Assembly: GCA_002104985.1 (NCBI GenBank)
Contig: MCGO01000039.1
Location: 1-64,000 of the forward strand
Direction of reading: 5' to 3'
Length of the DNA stretch: 64,000 nucleotides
Source of the DNA: Rhizoclosmatium globosum
Lineage: Eukaryota; Chytridiomycota; Chytridiomycetes; Chytridiales; Chytriomycetaceae
Made by a program: the position numbers and the translations under genes. Below the pieces are notes generated by a model. It saw nothing but the letters and a program-made list of their open reading frames with translations, searched no databases and had not been told where the DNA came from. Numbering within the stretch: the stretch's first letter is position 1; the number at the start of each line of letters is the position of its first letter. Shown here piece by piece: positions 46,336-57,356 of this stretch.

Positions 46336-46924
46336 CGAGGCGGATTTCAGTAACGGTGCTTGGTCGTTGTGATTTTAATTTTTTGCAGCTGGTCGACATC
46401 GTGGATGCTTGGCTGTCGAGTGAAATGGAAAAAGCCATTGTGAAAGGAAGACGAAAGAGGGTTTTATGTTTATCTTGAATTATATTAGTGGATTATTGAA
46501 GTGGGCGTGGGGTTGAGCCACGCGCACTGTTCTTACGAGTACTTATATGCTATATATTAAGAAACATTGTCTCTGTTGCATGCAAAAACTATAGAAGAAG
46601 CCAGTATACTTATGATACATAACTTTTATCGAAATCCCTCTAAATTGATTGCTATTGCTCTTGTGCACGTGTTTTCTCTTATCCCCACCGGAAGAGGTCG
46701 GATCACTGGACCTTCACAAGATCAACTATGAGTGTCTATTTACTTTGGGTTTTTGGAACTACTGTACAGATTTGCAGGCAGAAGAGAAAGGAAGAAGAGA
46801 AGGAGAATAGAAACAAGCGGAAGAAGAACGATAAGAGATATGGCGGGGGTCAGCCACAACCAATCCCCAACAACAACATCAACAATGCAACATTTACAAA
46901 GAAAGAGCCCCAATCTAGCAGATT
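46336..46924. other. Intergenic, no supported gene
   Basis: Upstream of RNase T2 copy 3 and 3' of the small zinc-finger gene. A Lys/Glu-rich open frame (46728-46928) looks like chance coding. Nothing else was seen. Confidence 0.45.
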
Positions 46925-47586
46925 CTAGTCTTGATCCAATTCACGCACGTCCTCCGCGTCTGCCTCCTCCACTTTGACCTTGCTATTCTTGCGTAATTCG
47001 GGATGAACGTGAATCAAATGATACCGCAGGCCTCCACGGTTCTTGTACGACTTGATCATCCGGCGCAGGACATTTCAACGCCTTATTTAGTTGCGCCGGA
47101 TGGATCGCTTTAAGTGGTCCATGTTGGGGAGATGGTGGTTTTGGAGGGATAAGGCGCGTTGCCGCGTTTGCTTTTCGGTTTAGTTGCGGGTTTGGACGAT
47201 GCGATGAGAGGAGAGGTGAGTCTTCGGGGTTGATTGACGGGAGATGTGGTGAGGATGGCAAGATTGAGAGGTTTCAACAGTATGGAGAGACGGGGAATGC
47301 AGGGAGAGGGAGAATGTGTCCCAATCAAAAAGGTGGGATTGTGGTCGGAGTGCATTTAATTGTTCGAGAAAGGAGGAGGTTGGTGTTGCTGAGAAGGATG
47401 TTGGTGGGAAGTGAGAGTCGTTGTGTGTGATCGCCAAGCCAACTTCTTGATGCGGGTTGAACTCGGTTTGATGGTAGTGTTGATAAGGTTGTGCTGATGT
47501 AGGGCTGGAGCCTGTGCATGCAAGGTCTGATTGTAGTTGGTGTATTCGGCGTGAGCGAGATAGAGAAGGTCGTCATCGCTAAGCAT
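46925..47586 (-). CDS. Small Sfp1-like C2H2 zinc-finger protein (frame interrupted)
   Basis: Probable transcription factor. The C-terminal finger reads KAIHPAQLNKALKCPAP, then IKSYKNRGGLRYHLIHVH, closely matching the last finger of the Sfp1-like gene at 55001-57169 (HPSQLNKQFKCSVPGC, then IKSYKNKGGLKYHMEHDH). About two bases are missing between the two cysteines near 47058. The N terminus (MLSDDDLLYLAHAEYTNYNQ) is Asn/Gln/His-rich. At least two other frame changes occur near 47430 and 47260. An acidic tail ends RELDQD. Confidence 0.6.
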
Positions 47587-48031
47587 TTTGATTTGTGCGA
47601 CTTTTCGATTGGAAAAATTTCTTGTTATCGCATGATACACTGAATTTGAGCCATGTGCGTGTGGGATTAGAAGAAACGAGCTTATTGGGCGCAAAACTCG
47701 TCAAGCAGTCACGTTTTTGGATTGAAGTACATGCTTGATTGAACAACACCTTCACTTTGAGTTGCCACATAGGCGATATGCGATAAGGCAACGATAAGAT
47801 TACAACAGAATTAGTAACGGCAGAGTCTCTTTGTCGCCTCATTGTTAGTAACATAAAACACACTGAAACTATCAACAGCGAGCTAGAGAAAATAACATAC
47901 GAGATACAATATATCATCCATCAATAACAAAAAACTTCTCTTTTACCATTGTTTGGCGCGAAATCGGCGTTCGTTGGTGATCCATGCAGCCAGACAATCC
48001 ATTCTTTTTTTGCATACCAACAACCCAAAAA
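47587..48031. other. Intergenic between divergent genes
   Basis: About 445 bp shared upstream region of the zinc-finger gene and the broken esterase. No supported feature. Confidence 0.4.
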
Positions 48032-49216
48032 ATGCTTCCCTTGCTCTTGTTCCTAAACACCCTGGTGCTATCAACTTACGCTGTTCCAGCGTTAGTGACT
48101 AGTGGTAAGCAAATCGTCATTAAATCTCACGCGCCTAGTTCTGTCAGACTGACTTTGTATAACTATTTTGACAGGTACCACAAAAGCCACAGTACCAGCG
48201 TTCCCACCACCTGGCTACACGTTTCCTGTTCAAACTTGTCCAAGCAAGTAGCACTTCCCGATTTACAGTCCAGTGTCCACTGGGTTTTACACTGGTCAAG
48301 TTTGGTACAAAACCGTATCGAATGGCGCGGAATCCCTTACGCTGCGCCGCCAAAGATTATACTACGATGCAGCAAACCCGGTTCCCGGGTGTCTCGTCAC
48401 GCAGCAAATGTCAGTAATATTCAATGTGTCAACAAAACGGACAGGGACAGACTGATTGTCTTGTTTGAATGTTGCGGCTCCTTTAGCACTGGACCGGGAG
48501 ATAATCTTCCAGTTTGTTTTGGGTCCATGGTGGATCTTTTGTTAATGGAAATGGGCTTCAACAAAATTTCAACAGTTTGCCATGACTCTAAGATTGTGGC
48601 AGTTTCAGTCAATTACAGGCTCCAAGGCTGCCGGTTGGGGAATGTATGACGGACGTGACAAAGGTAAAAAAAAACAAGGGATTCGACAATTTATAATCGA
48701 TTTTAAGGCTCTAGAATGGGTTCAAACAATATGTCTACTTTGGTGGCAACCCAAGCAGTCACTGTGTTGGACTCTCTGCTGGGCAGGTTGTTGCAACTTG
48801 TTTGGCTACCGTCACCTGCAACTGCTTATTTCCAGAAAGCGCATTTTACTCCGGATTATTGCGGAATATCAAATTGATATCCAGAAGATATCTATTTGGT
48901 TCCGACTATTTTTCCGTCGCCAAGATGTTAAGACCCCTGTACAACCATGAGTGCTATTCCAAAAACTGCAGCCAAAGGAATTGTGAGCTATCACATCAAG
49001 AACCTGCTTGGTGGTGACGGCTCTGATCTTGGGGCTTGTTTTCTGGTTCTTGTATCACAAGGTTTAGCTGACTTCATCATGGGCAACCAAACTTACATTT
49101 GGCTCCATTTTCCAGCGGGCTCTATAGTCAATACGATAAAAGTGGTGCTTTCCAAAATTGACCATTCCAGCCTTCTAATCGAAGTATGGTTTCATCAATT
49201 ACTTACTTATTTATGA
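48032..49216 (+). pseudogene. Carboxylesterase/lipase-like gene, heavily frame-disrupted
   Basis: Type-B carboxylesterase family (alpha/beta hydrolase), probably secreted: starts MLPLLLFLNTLVLSTYAVPA, a signal peptide. An intron (GTAAGC...TTTTGACAG, about 48104-48175) follows. Scattered over all three frames are family blocks: GFYTGQVWYKTVSNGA, WRGIPYAAPP, a remnant of the oxyanion-hole region (GSFSTGPGDNLP), VAVSVNYRL, IRQFIIDFKALEWVQ, then VYFGGNP and the nucleophile elbow VGLSAG near 48775. At least six indels separate these blocks. The C-terminal limit is unclear; homologous sequence may run past 49216. True decay or sequencing errors cannot be separated here. Confidence 0.55.
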
Positions 49217-49337
49217 GTTATTTTTAATTTGCAGTCCAGAAATCATAAAATTTGCTATTTTTTTGAATTATTGTGGCGTAGAGCTTTTTGGAATGGTGAT
49301 TTGCAGGAAGATTCACATCAACTCTCTTCTGAATATT

Positions 49338-52300
49338 ATGGATGAACCGAGAAGCCTTCAGAAGTACCTCGACGCCACCCGTTATCTTAGAATCCGACAA
49401 TATGATCAAGTTCCAGACACCAATGTTGAAGTTGTCAACGTCCGTGAAATCTTTCTCCTATTGACCCCGAATCCGATCTATCCCCACCTTTAGTATCGAT
49501 TTCAATACAAGAGCCGTCTGTACCTCAAATTCTCCAAACTAGTGATGATTTGAACAATCTGTTTCAATTTCACAATTCCAATATCGACACTCAACCCCAA
49601 CGGGACCAACAGGACAATTACAGGGCGTTGAACTGGCTCAAAGGCCTGCAAGTGCACTGCCACCTCCAAAACGAAGTCTTAAAGAGTTTATTTCGCGCAA
49701 ACTCAAACTTGGAACTCTTCTCCCTGTGGACAATAATGCAACAGATGATCCAGGAGGACAATCAGCAGCAGTTGGAAAGAGTTCGTTACCTACAGGAAAT
49801 GGCGAGCATCAAGTTGGAGGTTTCACGAACACTGGCGATTTTGTGGTTCCAACTGACCCGAAAGCAAGAATGCTGCTAAACCTCACCTTAAAACTTATGA
49901 CCCTAAAAAGAAACTTCCGCCACTATTCATGCTGTCAAGTCAAGCACTGCACTCAGCGCGAACTTTGGAAGTAGTTTGTGGTTGAAAGGGGAGAAAATGT
50001 GGAAACCCATATTCAAGACTACGCTTTACCAAGTAACTTGCATCTCGACTTCAAACCTACTTTAGCTGTGAGTTTTTTTTTTAAAAAGAGGCTTTCTAAT
50101 AACAACTCTATAGGGTAGCAATGTAATGAGTCGAGAAGGCGTAATGGATTGATGGGAAGACGTGTGGCTGACGTAACAGGCCCACCCAGCGGAGGAGGGA
50201 TGGGCTCAAATATTGGTAGCACTCTTAAGCTCAATACAGCAGGAGGATTTCTGGCAAGCACCAACAAACTAGCGAGCAGCTACATGCTCGCAACTACGGA
50301 TACGAGCATTTCTGAAAAGGAGAAAGTCGTCAGGAAGTCGTTCCAATTTAAAAAGTAATAAGGGAAGCGTCTTAATTTGCAAGTCGGAAAGGAAGTGCAA
50401 TGGATTTAGCAAACCACAGAGGAAGGCGTTAACTTGGCTGGTCAATCTCGAGCAAGTCGTGCAAATCTCGCTAGCAGTCAAGGCAGTAAATTTAACTTGG
50501 CGAATAGTTGGACAGTGGTAAGAAGAATCTAGACGGAAGTCGAAAAAACCTCACAAACGACAATGGACGGGCTCAAGAATATGCCACAGAGATTGAAGAA
50601 GACTCATCAACTGGCCATTTGATGCCGGGCGAAGAAATAGCCGAGGTTCATACCGCCCCAATTTGCCAATACCAAGAAGAGGGAGTCTAAATGCTCCAAC
50701 GGTGAACGGAAGAGAAAGTATTCCGTATAGAATGGTGAGCACAGTTGGTGAGGAATTACCGGCTTGGCAACTCCTGCAGCATTTGGCATGGCTGTGGATA
50801 GTTTTGATGTGGAACCTGATTGGCATGCACGCAAGACTTCCACTTCAACAACCGATGCAACAGATGAATTTGGAAAAAAGGGAAAGAAAGTCAATAGATC
50901 TCTACCCAGCCCAACCAAAAAGTTTTGGAAACTGAAGTTCCATTTTTTGAGGACACATCGGTTTCTGAATTGGAAAATGACGCCTCTTTGGCGAATAACA
51001 ACCTTGGGCTTGAGGGCGAAAGACCTCATCAACAAGTGGATGAAGTAAACTGAAAGCATTTGTGGAGCAACTCGAGCGTTTTAATTCACAGCAGCCTCGA
51101 CTAAGTTTTATTCCTAGACCCACAAGTAAACAGCATCCGAGGGAGCAAGAGCGTGTTGAATTGTTCCTTTATCTTTGGTGGAACAAGAAGAACCCCTCGA
51201 AGTCATTCCAAACAACGAGGCAACATCCCCACAACCGAATTTAAAGCGGACGAAGTAAACGTAACTGACATTCCATTCCCAGCATACCAAGCAGACGTAA
51301 TCGACGAGGCCACTACAAACCCAATCCAAGACCCCAAACAGTTCCAGATAGGAAATCCACGAAAAAGTCACAAGCAACACGTCTATCACAATCGGCAAAA
51401 CCCACAATAACTATTAAACCTTACCCGCCTCCAAAGTTTAAAAAAGCCCCCATCATTCAGAGCTCTCCAGATGGAAAGCGTATCACAGTTTTAACTCGGG
51501 ATGGATTTGGAACTGGAGGTAACCTGTGAATTAGGATTCGTTTGATTAACTCTCCAATCTAGCACAAAATCGAAAACTGACAAATGGCGAGGATCCTGTA
51601 GCTGCCTTATATCCACTCATCGCGAAGCTCGTAAATATTCAATGAGTACCAACGAAATTGTTATCACACCTGGACCAATCCTTCCCAACCTTGAAGCTCG
51701 ACCAATTACTTCATACCTCAAAAATCGAATCAAAGATCCAATCGCGCTCAATATGGAGGCCCATGCTTCGATTCGTCAGTTCAATGCCGATAACAATATC
51801 AGCTGCTACTCACAACCCCTTCCAATCACAAGATACATTCCAAACTCACAGAAAAAGCCAAACAAGCATGTTGCAAAACTGCGCGATTTGCGAGCACAGC
51901 ATGAGTTCAAGATTCAAGAAGATGGTTAGGAACTCCTGCGATTGCACCTAAATGGTTTATGCGTCACGCAGAACAGGTTGTTGGCGATCGTGTGGAACGT
52001 GGGTTGATGTTTGGAGGGGAGGTTCAAGGTCTCAATCCTAGCTTCAGTGCAATCAGACCCGGACATGAAGTTTTTGGACGGCTGGGTAGAGTTCATTTGG
52101 TCAGTGAATATCGCACGGGAACTGACGGCGGAGATGAAGGTATTTTGCAAGATGGCGTAAGGCGAGAAGAGGGATTTTGCGGTGAAACGAGACGAATGTT
52201 AGACGGACTATTGAAGAAGAATCGGATCTACCGGTTAGGTGGGAAAGAGGATCAGGCAGTGTTTGGTGTTGGACTTCAAACAGCAACTAATACCTTGAAC

Positions 52301-52516
52301 CCACAACAATTTGTCCCAATTACGCAAAATATTGGACTGCTAAATGTTAATTTGAAGGAGGAACGAAAGGTTTCTTTAGGAGGAGGATTCATCTACACCA
52401 AAAACAAGCCACCACGGAGTGAGACAAGTAATGACAGCAATCGATCTACCACAGTCAAATCCAAAAGAAGCAGATACGCGGAGAATTTAGTGGTGGAAGC
52501 TTTCTCTGTTCAATAA
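49338..52516 (+). CDS. Unknown large protein, frame-disrupted
   Basis: I do not recognise the family. Coding-like sequence runs across the region in shifting frames: LSPIDPESDLSPPLVSISIQ, KPHLKTYDPKKKLPPLFMLS, GGGMGSNIGSTLKLNTAGG, repeated S-x-x-N-L units (SRANL, SKFNL, SKKNL, SRKNL), PFFEDTSVSELENDASLANN, PKFKKAPIIQSSPDGKRITV and ITPGPILPNLEARPITSYLK. The last 550 bases form one clean frame (FMRHAEQVVGDRVERGLMFG to VVEAFSVQ). Probably one long, mostly disordered protein; start and exon structure are unknown. The stop at 52516 overlaps the 3' end of the convergent ceramidase gene by 30 bp. Confidence 0.45.
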
Positions 52517-53631
52517 GTGCCGTTTATTGGAAAATTCAACGTTCTTCTTCTTCTTCAACTTTTGTGCGAGTTGTTTCTGATTCAAATCTGTCTTGAGAGT
52601 GGGCATAATTCCTGCAATCCAATGCAAATAAATATCATCCCGACCAAGCGCCAGCTGTCTCGTATAAGTGATTCCCAGAATAGACGCATATGTTCCGATA
52701 GCAGTTCCTAAATGCCAGAACATGTGAAGTTGGAAGAAGATAGAGAGTGGAAATCCAAGATATGCGCGAGTAGCGCGAACTTCTTCGCAAAAGTTGTTGT
52801 CAATACCCCAAATTGCAAAACCACCGAGATAGCTGACAGCTCCAAACCAATACAGCTTCCAGAGTCCAGGGACACGTTTTGCGTATTGTTTGTAATTGTT
52901 TTTGATGTGGTAATATTGGATTGGAGGTGTGATGAACAAAATTGCAGCGAGGATAGCATAGCTAACTTCGTGAAATACCGGATTCTTCAGGTACAAGTAG
53001 ATAGCAGTGACAGCGATACAGTACGCAGCCAGCCCTACTGCAAGTAACGTATTGTTCTTATTGGTTTCTGGGAAGACTCTGAGGCAAGCAAACACAAAAA
53101 CACTACAGCAATAAATCATAGGAAGCTCATCCATCATTTGTGTTTCAAACCTTTGGTGACAACAGTGAGTGAGTGGGGATCAAGGACAAAGGGTGGATAT
53201 TGGTCATCATTACCACAGAGAAGCATGGAACAAGAAGGATCCAAGTCCAACAGCCGTAATGGAGTACATTGATAGATACTGGTTTGAAATTTGAATTCAA
53301 TATGGTGTTGCTAATGCAATACACGAGCTCAAACAAACTCACGGTTCGCCACTCTGTGACTCCAATCGCCTTGGCCGTTTGGAGACCAAAAATCATCGTA
53401 AGAACATAGAAGATGTTCGACGTAGAGTTCCAGAATTCTGAATATGGAGTAAGATATCACAGTGAGGAGTGATAGCTGACCCACCAGCAATCCAAGGAGT
53501 AATAACGTAGTTTTCCTCGCACCAGTCCAAAGTTGATGTCACTGGTCTAAACAGTGTAAGTGATAGATAGACCAGCGGGGGACTTACCCCCAATGTCCAT
53601 CGTTTCCTGCCGCACGCAATCCAAACCCCAT
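52487..53631 (-). CDS. Alkaline ceramidase, copy A (Ypc1/Ydc1/ACER family)
   Basis: Integral ER/Golgi-type enzyme hydrolysing ceramide to sphingosine. Conserved blocks: GHWG/PVTSTLDWCEENY, EFWNSTSNIFYVL, GLGSFLFHASLW/FETQMMDELPM, NFCEE, and the metal-binding region HMFWHLGTAIGTY. Seven hydrophobic segments. Introns after GHWG, after TPWIA, after EWRTV and inside FHASLW. Start ATG 53631 (MGFGLRAAGNDGHWG). Lys-rich C terminus (KKKK). Tandem copy B lies 81 bp upstream on the same strand. No frame breaks. Confidence 0.9.
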
Positions 53632-53712
53632 TCCGAAGTATTTATTATCAATAATTTGTGGACGCAAATGGATTTGAATAGTTATTTTTAATTGTAATTA
53701 TCTTGATAATCT

Positions 53713-54653
53713 TCAGCAAACAGCCTTCTCACAGTTTGAGAATAGCCTAGGAAACCACATGGTCCAGCGCACACTCACATCACTCCGGCCCAATGCAACC
53801 AAACGCAACCAACACACCAGAATTACGACACCATAAGAACCTAACGCAGAAAATACATGCCACCACACATGAAGCTCAAACATTAAACTGATGGGGAAAA
53901 GGACTCTGGCCTTTGCAAATCGAAGATGTGGACAAAAGTTGTTTTCAATGCTCCAAAGAGAGAATCCAAATAGATAGCAATTGATTGAGAACCAGTACAA
54001 GCTCCACAAATCTTTAAAGTTTGTTTGAAATTTCGAGTTGAGTTTTTGAAGGCGTTTCAGCTGGTATGGCGGAAGAAAGATGAGCGCAACAACGAGAGAC
54101 GCGTGACAGAGGCCAAAAAAGTCCGAGTTTTTGTTGATGAAGTAAATTGTACTGATTAGAGTGGCTACTGTGAAAAACAAGATGGCAAGCAAGGGATTTG
54201 GTTTGGTTTGAAAGATGGAAACGGCAGAATAGAGGATAATGAAAGCATTCTTATGCATTCGATTAGAATGTACCTCAATATAGTATTAGACTTACATAAA
54301 TCATTGGGATTTCATCGAGTATCTGAGCGTGATACTGCATCGTTCCATGGAAAAGCATAGACCCAATAGAAATCATAACAAGACTCAAGAAACCAAGATA
54401 GTCCCTTAATTCAGTCACGCGCAGCTCTCGGAAGTTTGGATACCGATGTATGCAAGGAGAAAGAAGGGAAGGTTTGAAACAGTGTTCCAGAATTCTGCAA
54501 CAAAGTGCGTAACCTCGTAGTTTGATTCACACCAATCGACTAAGCTTGTGGCATCTCTAGTGAAGGATGTTAAGAGGCTGTTGGCAGAAGGTATTGGTGC
54601 AATCTTTACCCCCAGAAGCCAGTATTCCCCGCAGGCCAGTATGCCATAACCAT
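53713..54653 (-). CDS. Alkaline ceramidase, copy B
   Basis: Tandem paralogue of copy A. Same blocks: GNTGFWG, SLVDWCESNYEVT, EFWNTVSNLPFFLLAY, SIGSMLFHGTMQYHAQILDE, NNFCPHLRF and HVWWHVFSALGSY, retaining the catalytic-site Ser/His pattern of the family. Introns after GFWG, after VTHFVA, near QTSE and near 54300-54245. Starts MVMAYWPAGNTGFWG at 54653. Divergence from copy A is substantial, so the duplication is not recent. No frame breaks. Confidence 0.88.
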
Positions 54654-55000
54654 TGGCTGATTGTTTGAAAGTTTGTACGCTTAGAATCTCAAATGATGGA
54701 AGCGCGTATTTCCTTTTTAGGCTGTGTGCTGAGACAGTCCGGCCCTCGTCCGGCCCCACACTGCGACGCCGCTTTAACCAAAGCAATCCAAATGAATATC
54801 CAAGCGTTCTTTCAATCAATTTTAACATTACTAATGTATTGTCACGGGAACGAGTATGATGAGACAATAAGGTAAGTTCCAATGATGCGTAGGTAGGCAA
54901 GAGCTCTCAGATGTAAATATACATTTTGTTTTGTTCTTACCCAGTTTGTTCTGTATTGGTCAGCAGTTCTTTTATTGTTCATTTTTGTTTAACACAACCA
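54654..55000. other. Divergent promoter region
   Basis: About 350 bp between ceramidase B and the Sfp1-like gene, which are transcribed divergently. Holds a TTTTATTG/TTTTTG-rich stretch before the next start; no further feature. Confidence 0.4.
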
Positions 55001-57169
55001 ATGATGACTTCAGGCAATGGCGTAACGCTGCTTGATCTGTACAACTTCCACCTTGCATCATCGCCGGCGTCGCCTGTTTCAGCGTCGTTTCTGACAGCGA
55101 TGCAGGGCCAGACAGGCGGCGGATCGAGGGAACATCACTTGGACGCAGCCGTGGAGCCGGGTCCCTTCGCACGTCAGACCAGCAACAGCAACAGCAACAG
55201 CACCACCGATTCGCAGTGCCGAAGAAGAGCAACTTTCTCTGCTGCGGCGCAACGTATCCGACCTTTGCCCTTCTCGCACAACACTACGAAGCCGTGCACT
55301 CGGGCCCCACCACCGACTCTCACCACTCACTCGGACGCTGTGGAGAACCCGGCCCAGGGCATCGCAATTCCATCGGCAAAGTCGGATGGCGCTGGCTCGT
55401 CGGATGCCCAGAACATTGTGTCGCTGTCGGACCTGCTCTCCTTCAACGACTCCTCCTTCTTTCCTCCAATCCAACAGCCACCTCAGACGGCAAATCTCAA
55501 CTCGGCGCCCCTTCCTGACATCCTCCGTAATCCCCAATACTGGCTGCTCCGCCTACTGTCGCCGCTGTGAAGGGGAAGTCGCAGCTGTCTTGGGTCTATC
55601 GGCAGCTGCAAAACAACCAACGCCACCTCCTCAGTCTCAGCCATCTCCTGCCTCAACTACAGGCTCATCAATGTCTCCAGAGCTTGGCCCCAACTCTTCA
55701 ATCTTCAGAAACGTTAAATCAGCGGATGCAATGTTTTCAGCGGGCAGTGGAGGAAGCCACATTCTGGACAACAGGACGACATTGATGCGCACTCTCTGCC
55801 CTATTGTCCTCAACGAAACCTGTTGTATCTGCTGTCCCTCCTCCGCTTACTACTACTGCCAATCTTGCTGCCCTTCCCACACTCAATGCTCCAAATCCTG
55901 CTATCGGACAAGCTATCGCTGCAGGAAAATCTAAGCGAAACCTCTCCAGTGCAGCTTTTTCATTAGGCTCGTATACAGCTGCCGATCTGAAAAAACTAAG
56001 GACTGATTTCAATTTCTCGGGGATCGACTTGGATTGGCTTATGGGGGACAACCAAAACGTTGTGGGGAAAGGAGGACCATCATTATTTGGTGATTCGAAT
56101 GTATTGGATGGATCTCAGGTTCTGTCTCCTCAGGAAGAGCATAAACAGCATGGACAAGGGATGTTTCAAAGTATGGCCATCCCTTCAATTTGGGAGAACT
56201 TGCACGGCCCATTGAAATCGATTCTTTAACTCCGGAGAATTATCTTCGAATGCTGTTGGAAGGTAACAGTTATTTTCAATCTCCTTCATAAGGCTCATTC
56301 ATTTCCTCACAGCCCATCATCTTGTTGCGCAGGCGCATTCTTTCTTGGGTGCGCGAGATTATCAGGCTGTCGCGCATGATTTGATTGCAAGTGGTGTTCG
56401 ACCACAGGACCTGACAAATACTCAGTTGGCTCAGATTGTGACTGGAATCCAACAGATTGATTTGGAGACAGACCAGCACCAGCAGCAACAACAGCAACAT
56501 CAGCAACAATTGCAGCATAATCAGCAGACCCAGTTTGTTTCCGCGGCTGTAAATATGTTCCAACAGCAACAGCAGCAGGTTCACAACAGGCCCAACAATT
56601 ACTATACCAACACAACATCTTCAACAACAGCTATTAAATCAACAACAGATGCGACATACTACCCCTTTTATGTCACCAGCCCTCACTCACGCCCCCACAC
56701 CCACACCAATACTGGATGCACCAACACCTGCCCACGCTGCTGCTGCCCCTGCTCCTGCTGCGCCAGCACCTCCGGCAAAAATATATACTTGTCCTCACTG
56801 TGACAAGAAATACAAAAGCCATAGTGGATTTAAATACCACCTCGAACACCAACATGCGGAAATCGCACATCCTCTGAACACCATTCCCAGGCCACCTTTC
56901 CTTCAGTACGCGCAACATCAACCATTTTTTGGAAATCAACCTTCAGACTCAAATGGTTTGGCTTTCGCGAAACAAACCCCTCAGGCACCAGCTGTGTATT
57001 GGTTGATGCGGAAGCAAACCCGCTGTTTGGAGTGGATGGACAGATGAAAAAACAGATCCATCCTAGTCAGTTGAATAAGCAATTCAAATGTTCTGTGCCG
57101 GGTTGTATTAAGAGTTATAAGAATAAGGGAGGTTTGAAGTATCATATGGAGCATGATCATGCGGAATGA
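55001..57169 (+). CDS. Sfp1-like C2H2 zinc-finger transcription factor (frame interrupted)
   Basis: Resembles Sfp1-type regulators of ribosome-biogenesis genes. Three fingers: an atypical N-terminal one (NFLCCGATYPTFALLAQHYE, then AVH), a C-terminal CPHCDKKYKSHSGFKYHLEH with QH, and the last CSVPGCIKSYKNKGGLKYHM with EHDH, ending at 57169. The middle is Ser/Pro/Gln-rich with AADLKKLRTDFNFSGIDLDW and poly-Gln. One intron (about 56266-56330) joins ENYLRMLLE to AHHLVAQAHSF. The frame changes at least six times (about 55200, 55330, 55540, 55790, 56205 and 57000, plus one near 56660). N-terminal start MMTSGNGVTLLDLYNFHLAS. Confidence 0.75.
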
Positions 57170-57356
57170 ACTGGTAGAATGGAGTGGGGAATTAACTACT
57201 AAAATATAAGTATATCTATTTACATGATGCGGAAGGAGAAGGGGAAGGAAAAGAGGGGATAAACGATCTTGGTATTGTTGCGATCGCCGATGTTGGCAAC
57301 AAATTGCAAAAGCGAGGCGTCTGCCACACAGCCGAAAATAACTCATAGAAAGCAAA

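Noticed and set aside
46728..46928. Lys/Glu/Asn-rich small open frame
   Set aside because: No domain; it overlaps the 3' end region of a better-supported zinc-finger gene on the other strand.
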